Of a DNA stretch of 64,000 nucleotides, positions 34,822-43,567 are shown piece after piece (within the stretch, counting starts at the first letter, position 1; the number at the start of each line of letters is the position of its first letter). Below the pieces are notes generated by a model, which saw only the letters and a program-made list of their open reading frames with translations, ran no database searches and was not told where the DNA came from. The DNA is taken from contig NZ_QVMO01000004.1 in assembly GCF_010501055.1 (NCBI RefSeq), positions 55,805 through 119,804 on the forward strand, written 5' to 3'. This DNA comes from Dysgonomonas sp. 521 (GTDB lineage: Bacteria; Bacteroidota; Bacteroidia; Bacteroidales; Dysgonomonadaceae). A program made the translations under genes and the position numbers.

Positions 34822-36303
34822 ATGAATATCCTTTCATTATTTATCCTCGTTCCTGCTTTGATGTTGGTGTTTTTCTTATTCTGTCGCAACATCAAACAGA
34901 TTCGCACTGTAGCTGTAATTGGTGCGGTTATCGAAATGGCATTGGCTCTTGCATTGTTATTTATGTTCTATGCCGAACGTAGTGCGGGCAATACGGCCGA
35001 GATGTTATTCACTTATGATAAAGTCTGGTTTACAGCCTTGAACATACACTATGCGATAGGGGTAGACGGTATTTCGGTACTGATGCTTCTGTTAACGGCA
35101 ATTATCATATTTACAGGAACATTTGCTTCGTGGAATATGAATCCGCTTCCTAAAGACTTCTTTATGTGGCTTACCCTGCTTTCGATAGGGGTATACGGGT
35201 TCTTTATTTCCCTGGATATGTTTACCATGTTCTTCTTCTACGAAATAGCCCTGATACCGATGTATCTGCTTATCGGGCTTTGGGGAACAGGACGGAAAGA
35301 ATATTCGGCGATGAAACTTACCCTGATGCTGATGGGAGGCTCTGCTTTCCTTGCAGTAGGTATATTCGGTATATACTTCAACTCATCGGCTACAGGCGAC
35401 TATACATTCAATATGCTTGAGGTAGCTGCCAACAATGCTATACCTGTGGCGGCTCAATATTGGATATTCCCGCTTACATTCCTTGGATTCGGGGTGCTGG
35501 GAGCGCTGTTCCCATTCCATACATGGTCTCCTGACGGTCATGCGTCGGCGCCTACAGCAGTATCCATGCTTCATGCAGGGGTGCTGATGAAGTTGGGAGG
35601 ATACGGATGTTTCCGTATTGCTATGCGCCTGATGCCGGAAGCTGCTGACGAATTATCGTGGATATTTATTATACTTACAGGTATCAGTGTTATTTATGGA
35701 GCACTAGGAGCGATTTCCCAGACCGACCTGAAATATATCAATGCCTACTCTTCGGTAAGCCACTGCGGACTTGTATTATTCGCTATATTGATGATGAACC
35801 AGACGGCGATGACCGGTGCTGTGATGCAGATGCTATCGCACGGTTTGATGACAGCACTTTTCTTTGCACTGATAGGTATGATATACGGGCGCACACATAC
35901 GCGCGATATCCGTCAAATGGGTGGCTTAATGAAGATCATGCCGTTCCTTAGTGTTTGTTATGTGATTGCCGGGTTAGCTTCTCTTGGTCTGCCGGGATTG
36001 AGCGGATTTGTTGCCGAAATGACGATCTTTGTCGGAGCATTTGCCCATAACGATTTATTCCACCGTATCTTTACTATTGCCGCTATTTCTTCAATCGTGG
36101 TAACGGCGGTCTATATACTGAAAGTGGTGGGAAAGATACTTTACGGACCTGTTCAGGACCCGCATCATCTGGAATTGACTGATGCTGTATGGCATGAAAA
36201 AATAGCGACCGTAGGGTTGATAATATGTGTGGCAGGCATGGGATTGTTCCCGGGATGGATATCAGATCTGATTAGCTCCAGTCTGACATATATAGCTAAG
36301 TAA
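34822..36303 (+). CDS. nuoM: Complex I antiporter-like subunit M
   Basis: A 493-residue membrane protein with 14 helices. It has FFYEIALIPMYLLIGLWG with the pumping Glu, LGALFPFHTWSPDGHASAPTAVSMLHAGVLMKLGGYG, and YSSVSHCGLVL. It forms the middle proton channel between L and N. A 121-base gap with C/G-rich hairpins follows before nuoN. Confidence 0.97.
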   Translation: MNILSLFILVPALMLVFFLFCRNIKQIRTVAVIGAVIEMALALALLFMFYAERSAGNTAEMLFTYDKVWFTALNIHYAIGVDGISVLMLLLTAIIIFTGTFASWNMNPLPKDFFMWLTLLSIGVYGFFISLDMFTMFFFYEIALIPMYLLIGLWGTGRKEYSAMKLTLMLMGGSAFLAVGIFGIYFNSSATGDYTFNMLEVAANNAIPVAAQYWIFPLTFLGFGVLGALFPFHTWSPDGHASAPTAVSMLHAGVLMKLGGYGCFRIAMRLMPEAADELSWIFIILTGISVIYGALGAISQTDLKYINAYSSVSHCGLVLFAILMMNQTAMTGAVMQMLSHGLMTALFFALIGMIYGRTHTRDIRQMGGLMKIMPFLSVCYVIAGLASLGLPGLSGFVAEMTIFVGAFAHNDLFHRIFTIAAISSIVVTAVYILKVVGKILYGPVQDPHHLELTDAVWHEKIATVGLIICVAGMGLFPGWISDLISSSLTYIAK

Positions 36304-36412
36304 AAGCCCCCTGAATCCCCCGGAGGGGGACTTTAAGTAAAAAAAGTATATAATAAAAGAATAACAAAAGCCATAAAAGCCTCCCCTTGGGGAGGTTGGA
36401 GAGGCAAAATAT
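36303..36412. repeat. C/G-rich hairpin repeats between nuoM and nuoN
   Basis: CCCCCTGAATCCCCCGGAGGGGG (split over 36305-36327) and GCCTCCCCTTGGGGAGG (36380-36396) are two further members of the dispersed C/G-rich family. They lie in the same position relative to nuoN as the earlier pair does to nuoK. Confidence 0.6.
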
Positions 36413-36424
36413 TAGAGAATAAAG

Positions 36425-37849
36425 ATGGATTTGAGTAATTATTTGTTGATGAAGCATGAGTTATCGCTTATTGTAGCGTTTCTCTTACTTATTTGTTATG
36501 ATTTGTTTGCTTCAGACAATGCGAAGAAATATTATTTTCCTGTAGCTTGTACCATATTCCTGATACACACTGTGGTTTGTTTCTTCTTCAAGGACAATGG
36601 CACCTCTTTTGCGGGAATGTATGTTACAGGTCCGGCCTATCTTACAATAAAAAACATACTGAACATAGGGGTATTCCTCATCATGTTGCAGGCAAACTCA
36701 TGGCTGAAAAAGCCGGAATCCCTTCTCAAAAGAGGCGAGTTTTTTATGCTGACGACACTTACCCTGCTGGGTATGTACCTGATGATATCCTCGGGCAACT
36801 TCCTTTTGTTCTACATAGGGCTTGAGACAGCATCATTGCCAATAGCGGCGCTTGTAGCTTTTGACAAATACAGGCATGATTCTGCCGAAGCAGGCGCAAA
36901 GTATATATTCAACGCTATATTTTCTTCCGCGATAATGACATTTGGCCTGTCGTTCCTTTACGGGGCTTGCGGGACGCTATACTATGCGGATATTGCGGCA
37001 AGCATATACTCCACTCCTATGGTCGTAATGGCGATGGTATTCATTATGGCCGGGTTGTTCTTCAAAATATCGCTGGTACCTTTCCATCTTTGGGCACCAG
37101 ACACATATCAGGGAGCACCTACCAACGTGACATTATATTTATCAACCATATCGAAGGGAGCCGCGGTATTCGCGCTGATGGTTATCCTGTTCAAAGTGTT
37201 CCCTGCATTACAGGAAACCTGGAAAAGCATCATCTGGATTATTATACTCATAACAATTACTGTAGGTAACCTGTTTGCCCTCCGCCAGAAGAATATGAAA
37301 CGCTTCCTTGCGTTCTCATCCATTTCGCAGGCTGGGTATATCATGCTGAGTGTATTTACAGGAACGGCGGAAGGTATGGCGGCAACTATATTTTACATCT
37401 TTGTTTATGTCTTCTCCAATATGGCAGCCTTCGGGGTAATATCTGCTGTGGAAGATAAGACAGGTAAGGTAAATATGGATGACTACAACGGATTGTACTA
37501 TTCAAACCCTAAGCTGGCTCTGGCAATGATGATAGCCATGTTTTCACTGGGGGGTATCCCGTTTGCTGCCGGGTTCTTCAGCAAGTTGTTTGTCTTTATG
37601 GCGGCAATGGAGCAGGGGCATACATTGCTCGTATTCCTTGCGTTCCTGAATACGGTTATATCCCTGTACTACTATTTGTTGGTAGTAAAAGCAATGTTTA
37701 TAAAGAAAAGCGAATCGCCTATCGAAACACTTCATACCGACGGATACCTGAAAGTCTCATTAGTGCTTTCTATGGCAGGTATCTTTGTAATAGGAGTAGT
37801 AAGTTGTTTCTATGATTATATCGCAGGAATTAGTTTTGGTATATATTAA
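36425..37849 (+). CDS. nuoN: Complex I antiporter-like subunit N
   Basis: A 474-residue membrane protein. It has YIGLETASLPIAALVAF with the acidic residue of the antiporter half-channel, KISLVPFHLWAPDTYQGAPTNVTLYLSTISKGAA with Lys, FLAFSSISQAGYIMLS, and GGIPFAAGFFSKLFVF. It is the last gene of the operon. A hairpin (37876-37908) follows the stop. Confidence 0.96.
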   Translation: MDLSNYLLMKHELSLIVAFLLLICYDLFASDNAKKYYFPVACTIFLIHTVVCFFFKDNGTSFAGMYVTGPAYLTIKNILNIGVFLIMLQANSWLKKPESLLKRGEFFMLTTLTLLGMYLMISSGNFLLFYIGLETASLPIAALVAFDKYRHDSAEAGAKYIFNAIFSSAIMTFGLSFLYGACGTLYYADIAASIYSTPMVVMAMVFIMAGLFFKISLVPFHLWAPDTYQGAPTNVTLYLSTISKGAAVFALMVILFKVFPALQETWKSIIWIIILITITVGNLFALRQKNMKRFLAFSSISQAGYIMLSVFTGTAEGMAATIFYIFVYVFSNMAAFGVISAVEDKTGKVNMDDYNGLYYSNPKLALAMMIAMFSLGGIPFAAGFFSKLFVFMAAMEQGHTLLVFLAFLNTVISLYYYLLVVKAMFIKKSESPIETLHTDGYLKVSLVLSMAGIFVIGVVSCFYDYIAGISFGIY

Positions 37850-37875
37850 AGAATATTAAAAGATAAATAATAATT

Positions 37876-37908
37876 CGACAGAAGAACTTATCTTTGAGTC
37901 TTCTGTCG
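37876..37908 (+). terminator. Probable terminator of the nuo operon
   Basis: A 10-bp stem CGACAGAAGA (37876-37885) / TCTTCTGTCG (37899-37908) lies 27 bases after the nuoN stop. The T-tract is poor, so the hairpin may work through factor-dependent release or RNA stability. Confidence 0.5.
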
Positions 37909-38235
37909 ACTTATAAAGTCATCAGGACTTTTACACATTAGTGATATTGTGCAGTAAATACTCTCTTTGTCACTTTTTTTAACGAAGTGAAGCAACATTC
38001 GGCGTTAGCCGGTTGGAAATAGACAGAGCAAGGCAAAGACAAACGTTTCTTGAGTAACGAGGTGCTCTCTGTCGCCTACACGACAAGAACGAAAGGAAAA
38101 TAGAAGTCTATATGACTTAAAAAAATAGAAAGCAACAGACAAAACGTGGATGGCACATTTTCGAACTATAATTCGACCTTGTTGTTTATTTACAGAATAA
38201 TAATAGGTCAGTGACCTAAAAAGGAATCAAGATAC
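37909..38235. other. Intergenic stretch without recognised gene
   Basis: No open frame with coding character was seen. TGTCACTTTTTTTAACGAAG near 37970 resembles part of the GTGTCACTTTTGTCAC repeat. The rest (AGCAAGGCAAAGACAAACG onward) looks like degenerate intergenic DNA. No clear TTTG/TAnnTTTG promoter was found for the ExbB gene. Confidence 0.4.
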
Positions 38236-38943
38236 ATGAATTTATTCATTTTATTACAAGCTGCCAACCCTGTAGTGGAAATGGCAGAGCAGACAGCCCA
38301 GACTGCGCCTGAAGAAAGCTACTTTAGCCTTGTGTTAAAAGGTGGTTGGATACTTCTCCCTATATTCTTATTATCTTTACTGGCTATTTATGTGATAATA
38401 AATAAATGGCTGGTAATAAGCCGTTTGGGCAAGAAGGATACGATCTGGCTGTCGCGTGTTATCGAGCTCGTTAATGAAGGGAAAATAGATAAGGCATTAA
38501 AATTTTGCATAGAGCGTCCTTACGCTTCGGCAAAAGTGATTGCCGCCGGATTAAAAGAGTTTGGCCTGAGTGAAAACGAAATAGAAGAAGCGATGGAAGT
38601 AGAGGCGCGCCAACAGGTAAGTATCCTCGAAAGCCAGATGAACTGGCTGGGTATCACTGCTTCTATAGCGCCAATGCTCGGTTTTTTGGGTACAATATTC
38701 GGTGTGATAAAGATATTTTATGATATAGCCAGAACGAATGATCTCGCCATTGATACGATTTCCACAGGATTATATCAGAAGATGATATGTTCGGGAGCCG
38801 GTTTGCTGGTGGGTATCATAGCCTATTCGGGATATTACCTGCTGAATGGTCGTATAGATAAAGTTATAGTGAATATAGATAAAGAATCCAATGAGGTTCT
38901 TAAAGCTATCCGCGCATACAAAAGGGGAACAATAGAAGCATGA
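38236..38943 (+). CDS. MotA/TolQ/ExbB proton channel protein
   Basis: A 235-residue inner-membrane protein of the ExbB/TolQ type, with an N-terminal helix around residues 32-50, a cytoplasmic helical loop (EIEEAMEVEARQQVSILESQM) and two C-terminal helices. The conserved stretch is APMLGFLGTIFGVIKIF (near residues 140-160). It forms a proton channel with ExbD, 34 bases downstream, that energises TonB- or Tol-type transport. No tonB is adjacent. Confidence 0.9.
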   Translation: MNLFILLQAANPVVEMAEQTAQTAPEESYFSLVLKGGWILLPIFLLSLLAIYVIINKWLVISRLGKKDTIWLSRVIELVNEGKIDKALKFCIERPYASAKVIAAGLKEFGLSENEIEEAMEVEARQQVSILESQMNWLGITASIAPMLGFLGTIFGVIKIFYDIARTNDLAIDTISTGLYQKMICSGAGLLVGIIAYSGYYLLNGRIDKVIVNIDKESNEVLKAIRAYKRGTIEA

Positions 38944-38977
38944 TAGCTGTTCTTTTAGATAGAAAGGAAGATAAAGG

Positions 38978-39397
38978 ATGAAGATAGAACGTAGAAAGAC
39001 AAGAGTTGCAGAAGTCTATACAGCATCGTTAAATGACATTATGTTTTTCCTGCTGTTGTTTTTTCTTATTATTTCCACACTGGTAACACCTGCCGCTATC
39101 AGAGTGTTATTGCCTAATGCAGCGACTTCCGAAAAAGTGGTGACGAAGAAAAATATTAATCTGATTATAACACAGGATTTGCGTTACTATATCAATGATA
39201 CAGAGTTGACTAAAGGAGAAATAGAGGCTTCTTTGGGCGCTTTGTTAACCAAGGAAAAAACTGAAAATCCGGGTGTGGAGATGAATGTCCTGTTACAGGC
39301 AGATAAGTCATTGAGCTTGCAGGATGTTGTAGATATAATAGATATCGGTAACAAATTACAAGTAAAAATGATTCTTTTTACACAAAAACCAGAATAA
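38978..39397 (+). CDS. ExbD/TolR biopolymer transport protein
   Basis: A 139-residue protein with one N-terminal membrane helix (DIMFFLLLFFLIISTLV) preceded by the conserved Asp used in proton flow, and a short periplasmic domain (NLIITQDLRYYINDTELTKGE, VLLQADKSLSLQDVVDII). It partners with ExbB encoded directly upstream. Confidence 0.92.
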   Translation: MKIERRKTRVAEVYTASLNDIMFFLLLFFLIISTLVTPAAIRVLLPNAATSEKVVTKKNINLIITQDLRYYINDTELTKGEIEASLGALLTKEKTENPGVEMNVLLQADKSLSLQDVVDIIDIGNKLQVKMILFTQKPE

Positions 39398-39537
39398 ACA
39401 AAAGAATCCATACTATAATAATTAAAATATAGATTTAATTTTAGTAAAAACGAGGCGGTAACAAATAATTAATTTTATCGCCATTTGATGCAGCATTTCC
39501 CAAAATACTGCGTCTTTAAAAATGAAGCTTAGGCAAT

Positions 39538-40086
39538 ATGAATGAACTGCAAATGATAGCAGGCTGTAAAGAACAAAAGCGGGAAGCTCAAAAAATGCTC
39601 TACGAAACTTACGCACGTAAGATGTATAGCATTTGCCTCCGTTATAGTTCCGATCAGGATGCGGCGCAGGATCTTTTACAGGACGGCTTTATGAAAGTTT
39701 TTGCTAACATCGGCTCCTACCAGGAAAAAGGTTCGTTTGAGGGCTGGATGAAACGCGTATTTATAAACCTTGCTTTAGAAAACTTAAGAAAGAGAAAATC
39801 AATATTTCAGTCTTCAGAGGATATTCAGAATCTTCCCGATGTTGTAGATGAATCAACGGAGGACGATCAGATGTATCGGATATCGGAAAGCGAATTGATA
39901 AATATGGTAAGGGAACTGCCTAAAGGCTACTCTACGGTTTTTAACTTATATGCGATAGAAGATTATTCTCACAGGGAAATTGCAGACATGTTGGGTATTA
40001 GTGAAGGAACATCCCGTTCACAATATGTAAGAGCCCGACAGATATTGCAGGATAAGGTCAAACTACACATAAAAGAGAGAATGTAA
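39538..40086 (+). CDS. ECF-type RNA polymerase sigma factor
   Basis: A 182-residue sigma-70 family protein with only regions 2 and 4. Region 2 holds YETYARKMYSICLRY and DQDAAQDLLQDGFMKVF (the -10 recognition helix) and region 4 holds YSHREIADMLGISEGTSRSQYVRARQIL (HTH). It is typical of Bacteroidota ECF factors. The next gene follows after 2 bases and encodes a membrane-spanning barrel protein with an N-terminal cytoplasmic segment that may be its anti-sigma factor. Confidence 0.93.
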   Translation: MNELQMIAGCKEQKREAQKMLYETYARKMYSICLRYSSDQDAAQDLLQDGFMKVFANIGSYQEKGSFEGWMKRVFINLALENLRKRKSIFQSSEDIQNLPDVVDESTEDDQMYRISESELINMVRELPKGYSTVFNLYAIEDYSHREIADMLGISEGTSRSQYVRARQILQDKVKLHIKERM

Positions 40087-40088
40087 TC

Positions 40089-41336
40089 ATGATGGATGAA
40101 AAAGACAAAATAAAAGATCTGTTCTCCTCGAAGTTGAAAGACTTCGAACCGGAGGTACCTGCGTCTGTATGGGGCGGGCTGGATCAGCTTTTGTCTCAGC
40201 AGCCGGCTGCTGCAGATCCGTCATCCAGTACATCATCCTCTTCGGGTTCGTCTGCCACTGCGTCCAAAGCTTCTGTAATAAAAACGGCATTGATAACTGC
40301 CGGTGTTGCCGCCGCTGTGGTTACAGGTGTATTATTAGCTCCTAAATCTGAACAAACCGTTACACCTGAGGATACTCATGTGTCGGAGGTAGAAGAAGTA
40401 CAGCCGGATACAGTAGCGAGTGATACAACCGCTGTATTCCCTACTGTTATAATGAAACCTACTATAGCTAGAGCCGCCCGTATAGAAGAAACTGTAGAAG
40501 AAAAGCCTGCTCCATCGCCGGTTCAGGATTTGCCGGTGGCGCAAGAGAAGAAAGAAGAAAAGAAACCTGTCATAGTAAAAGAAAAACCATTGCAGGCAAG
40601 CACTCCGGACGAAAAACCTTTATTGCTGCCTGAGAAGAAATCGAATAGCGGCTTCTCTGTGGGACTATCTGCTAACTCAGGACTATTGGCTCATAATTCT
40701 AGCCGGAACGGAGGAGAGATTTTGTTCTCACATCATGTACGCAGCGTGTTGTTCAGAGAGGCTTTGTACCGTGAGAATAGCGAATTTAAGTTGCAGCATA
40801 GGTTGCCGGTGTCTCTGGGCGTGAAAGTATCGAAAGGTATAGCACCTAATCTATCGCTCGAAACAGGTGTCGTATATACTTACCTTTCGTCTAAAATAAC
40901 TTCTAACAGTACATTTAATATTGAAGAAAACCAGTCCTTCCACTATCTGGGAATACCTCTATCCCTTAATTATACCTTCTACGAGCTGGGTAAAGGCAAG
41001 CTGTATCTGTCAGTAGGCGGTATGGTACAAAAAGATATTAAGGGTAAGTATGAGAGTACAATGGGATTCACCAAAATGGATATTTCAGATCTGGGATTGG
41101 ATGGCCTTGTATACTATCACGAGCCATACTTCATCAGGGAATCGATAAAACAGCCGAATCTTCAATTTTCTGCAAATGCAGCGGTTGGAATTACTTATCC
41201 AATATATAAAAAGTTGTATCTTTACGGAACAATCGGGGGTGCTTATTATTTTGATGCCGGAAATAAGTACCCAACTATATACACAGACAGGAAAATGCAA
41301 TTGGATCTGAATCTGGGTATAAAGTTCGATTTTTAA
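40089..41336 (+). CDS. Outer-membrane beta-barrel protein with anti-sigma-like N-terminus
   Basis: A 415-residue protein with unusual layout. Residues 1-55 are cytoplasmic-type and include FSSKLKDFEPEVPASVWGGL, a segment often found in proteins encoded next to Bacteroidota ECF sigma factors. A Ser-rich linker precedes one hydrophobic helix (SVIKTALITAGVAAAVVTGVL, residues about 62-82). A Pro/Glu/Lys-rich linker runs to about residue 185. The C-terminal 220 residues look like an outer-membrane barrel (GFSVGLSANSGLLAHNS, LSLETGVVYTYLSSKI, ending in LNLGIKFDF with the terminal Phe). It may join inner and outer membrane signalling to the sigma factor. Function is inferred. Confidence 0.82.
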   Translation: MMDEKDKIKDLFSSKLKDFEPEVPASVWGGLDQLLSQQPAAADPSSSTSSSSGSSATASKASVIKTALITAGVAAAVVTGVLLAPKSEQTVTPEDTHVSEVEEVQPDTVASDTTAVFPTVIMKPTIARAARIEETVEEKPAPSPVQDLPVAQEKKEEKKPVIVKEKPLQASTPDEKPLLLPEKKSNSGFSVGLSANSGLLAHNSSRNGGEILFSHHVRSVLFREALYRENSEFKLQHRLPVSLGVKVSKGIAPNLSLETGVVYTYLSSKITSNSTFNIEENQSFHYLGIPLSLNYTFYELGKGKLYLSVGGMVQKDIKGKYESTMGFTKMDISDLGLDGLVYYHEPYFIRESIKQPNLQFSANAAVGITYPIYKKLYLYGTIGGAYYFDAGNKYPTIYTDRKMQLDLNLGIKFDF

Positions 41337-41365
41337 TATTTACTATAAAAACTAATTAAAAAAAC

Positions 41366-42187
41366 ATGAAAACATCAATATTAAAATTGATTTGTGGCGT
41401 CTTCTCTGTAGGAATTTTATTCTCATCCTGTTTGGGAGATAGTGATACTAACTCTTCAATCGGGTTTGATTATGCTTATATCACATCTGTTGACGGAGTT
41501 AAAGTGGCTGCTGTAGCTAATGGCAGAACATATATCACAACGGATCAGATACAGGTCAAAGGACAGGAAGGTCAGGTTTATGCGATGGGTTATACTATCA
41601 ATACCTCTCAGACTGGTGGCGGCGGAAAATATTATATTGCTGAAGATTCGGGCCAGGCGATGATGCTGTTGACACAGAGATCAGCAGGTATTGCCTCGCC
41701 GGCTGCTGTTGAAGATGACTATACTCCTACAGCATTTGGTGTGGCAACATATTATGCGGATAGTGGATTCTTTGGCGACAGATGGGTGTTTGCAGCGCAG
41801 GCAGCATTGAAGGATAAAGATGAAGCATGGATGGAATTCTATTATGATGTAGATAATCAGAAAGAAGAAGTGAATGGAGTGGCACAGGAAATAGGAAATA
41901 ATAAAATAATTATCGATATCAGGTTCAAGAAGGATGCAAGAGGAGATGGCGCATTGTCGAGTACTACTATCAACTCGGTGGGTAACTTGTCTAATATCAG
42001 GAACTATTTCCGTACAAGCAACAAGTTTAGCTTTAACGGCGAGAAGTATGTCTACATCCCTATAAAGTTCCGCTATCATATACTTAAAAAAGATAGCAAT
42101 AATCAGGATGTTGTAACAGAAGTATTGGAAGGAAACTGGAATACCGATTCCAGTTATAAATATCTACTTTATTACGAGGCGCAATAA
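41366..42187 (+). CDS. Secreted lipoprotein of unknown function
   Basis: A 273-residue protein with a lipoprotein signal (MKTSILKLICGVFSVGILFS followed by SC; lipobox FSSC). The mature part has AYITSVDGVKVAAVANGRTYITTDQI near its N-terminus and beta-rich segments thereafter (NKIIIDIRFKKDARG, KYVYIPIKFRYHIL). It could be distantly related to NigD-like Bacteroidota lipoproteins, but I am not sure. It lies 29 bases after the barrel gene and is closed by a strong terminator, so it belongs to the sigma-factor operon. Confidence 0.7.
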   Translation: MKTSILKLICGVFSVGILFSSCLGDSDTNSSIGFDYAYITSVDGVKVAAVANGRTYITTDQIQVKGQEGQVYAMGYTINTSQTGGGGKYYIAEDSGQAMMLLTQRSAGIASPAAVEDDYTPTAFGVATYYADSGFFGDRWVFAAQAALKDKDEAWMEFYYDVDNQKEEVNGVAQEIGNNKIIIDIRFKKDARGDGALSSTTINSVGNLSNIRNYFRTSNKFSFNGEKYVYIPIKFRYHILKKDSNNQDVVTEVLEGNWNTDSSYKYLLYYEAQ

Positions 42188-42208
42188 TATACAGTTTATC
42201 CGATATAG

Positions 42209-42240
42209 AGGCGCAGCTATTATATAGTTGCGCCTTTTTT
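42209..42240 (+). terminator. Rho-independent terminator of the sigma-factor operon
   Basis: The stem AGGCGCAGCTA (42209-42219) / TAGTTGCGCCT (42225-42235), with one G-U pair and a 5-base loop, is followed by TTTTT. It lies 21 bases after the lipoprotein stop. Confidence 0.85.
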
Positions 42241-42289
42241 ATCTACAAATAAATCATTACATTTATCCGAGATACAAAACAAAACCGGA

Positions 42290-42805
42290 ATGATTGGAAT
42301 ACTAAAAGAGCATTTACCTCAGATCATAGCTTCTGTACTTGTAGTACTACTGACCCCTTCGGCAAAATATATTGCGCGGAAGATAGTCGATAAGTATGGA
42401 TCGGCAACATTAAAATCAGAAGCCCGCACTTTGCATGTTATACAGATAATAAATATCCTGATTAATTTCACATGCATCATTACCCTGACAATAATCTGGG
42501 GTGTACGTCCTCAAAATATGTTAGTGGCGCTGTCCTCTATCTTTGCGGTCATTGGTGTGGCCATGTTTGCCCAGTGGTCGATGCTAAGTAATATCACGGC
42601 TGGTATTATAATCTTCTTTTCCACACCTTTCCGCATAGGAGACAGGATACATATACTGGACAAGGACACTCCGATAGATGCCATAATAGAAAATATACTC
42701 ACTTTCCATACCTATCTGAGAACATCGGAAGGCGAGCAAATTATCATTCCCAATTCGCTATTTCTCCAGAAAATAGTTTCGGTAGGAAAACAGAAAGACA
42801 CCTGA
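42290..42805 (+). CDS. Small MscS-type mechanosensitive channel
   Basis: A 171-residue protein with three hydrophobic helices. The third is a pore-type helix of the MscS family (MLVALSSIFAVIGVAMFAQWSMLSNI), followed by the beta domain (STPFRIGDRIHI, NILTFHTYLRTSEGEQIIIPNSLFLQKIVS). It ends right after the beta domain, without the C-terminal alpha/beta cage of full-length MscS. Short forms of this type occur in Bacteroidota. It probably opens under membrane tension to release solutes. It lies 100 bases upstream of ssb. Confidence 0.88.
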   Translation: MIGILKEHLPQIIASVLVVLLTPSAKYIARKIVDKYGSATLKSEARTLHVIQIINILINFTCIITLTIIWGVRPQNMLVALSSIFAVIGVAMFAQWSMLSNITAGIIIFFSTPFRIGDRIHILDKDTPIDAIIENILTFHTYLRTSEGEQIIIPNSLFLQKIVSVGKQKDT

Positions 42806-42833
42806 CTAAATGATAGCGAATAGATTTTTTTTC

Positions 42834-42841
42834 TATATTTG
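42834..42841 (+). promoter_or_regulatory. -7-like box upstream of ssb
   Basis: TATATTTG fits the TAnnTTTG consensus of Bacteroidota promoters, 54 bases before the ssb start. No TTTG is found 19-21 bases upstream, so the call is weak. Confidence 0.35.
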
Positions 42842-42895
42842 TGTATCTATATGTCTCAATAATAATTTGTGGAAAATTTAAAATAGTCTCTAAAC

Positions 42896-43333
42896 ATGTC
42901 GGTAAATAAAGTAATACTCATAGGAAATGTAGGGAGAGATCCCGACGTAAAATATTTTGATAACGGCAACAACGTAGCCAATTTCACACTGGCTACCACC
43001 GAAAGGGGGTATACGACCGCTAACGGGATACAAATACCCGACCGTACAGAATGGCACAATATAGTTTGCTGGAGAGGCTTGGCCAAAGTCGCCGAACAAT
43101 TTGTAAGAAAAGGGACTCAGGTATATGTAGAAGGCAAGATACGTTCGCGCACATATGATGACGCGAATGGCGTGAAGCGCTATGTGAATGAAATATATGT
43201 CGATAATCTCGAACTATTGGGTAACCGTAAGCGCGAAGGTGGCGAAATGAATGGTAATTATAATCCGCCTGCTGATAATGGCGGGTATCAGGCTCCTCCG
43301 GTTGTAGGAGAAGATGATGATTTGCCATTCTGA
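42896..43333 (+). CDS. ssb: Single-stranded DNA-binding protein
   Basis: A 145-residue SSB with an OB-fold core (SVNKVILIGNVGRDPDVKYF, NFTLATTER, TEWHNIVCWRGLAKVAEQF, KGTQVYVEGKIRSRTY), a Gly/Asn/Pro-rich linker and the protein-interaction tip DDDLPF at the end. It covers single-stranded DNA in replication and repair. It is followed after 234 bases by gldD, the usual ssb-(gldE)-gldD neighbourhood of Bacteroidota, here without gldE. Confidence 0.96.
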   Translation: MSVNKVILIGNVGRDPDVKYFDNGNNVANFTLATTERGYTTANGIQIPDRTEWHNIVCWRGLAKVAEQFVRKGTQVYVEGKIRSRTYDDANGVKRYVNEIYVDNLELLGNRKREGGEMNGNYNPPADNGGYQAPPVVGEDDDLPF

Positions 43334-43462
43334 TGTATACATAATGCATCTCTTGCAGGAGATTTTTAATAAATAATAAAACCCGGCAGATTAAGGAAAT
43401 GGTGTAGCTGTTTAATTAATCTGTTTTGTTTTGAATAATAAACGGCTCAATTCCATTAGTTG

Positions 43463-43487
43463 TTTTACATACGCTTCGCTCCTGTGA
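43463..43487 (+). repeat. ACATACGCTTCGCTCCTGTGA repeat
   Basis: A 25-base stretch containing ACGCTTCGCTCCTGTGA, identical over its core to 5605-5628 and 14002-14022; the inverted core GGAGCGAAGCGTAGTC is near 63810. Its meaning is unknown. It occurs only between genes. Confidence 0.6.
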
Positions 43488-43567
43488 ACGTTGTTTGTCG
43501 TAACTCGGCATAACATAATCTTATTGTTTACCTTACTATTCATAAGCAGGTCTGTGGCCTTGATAAG

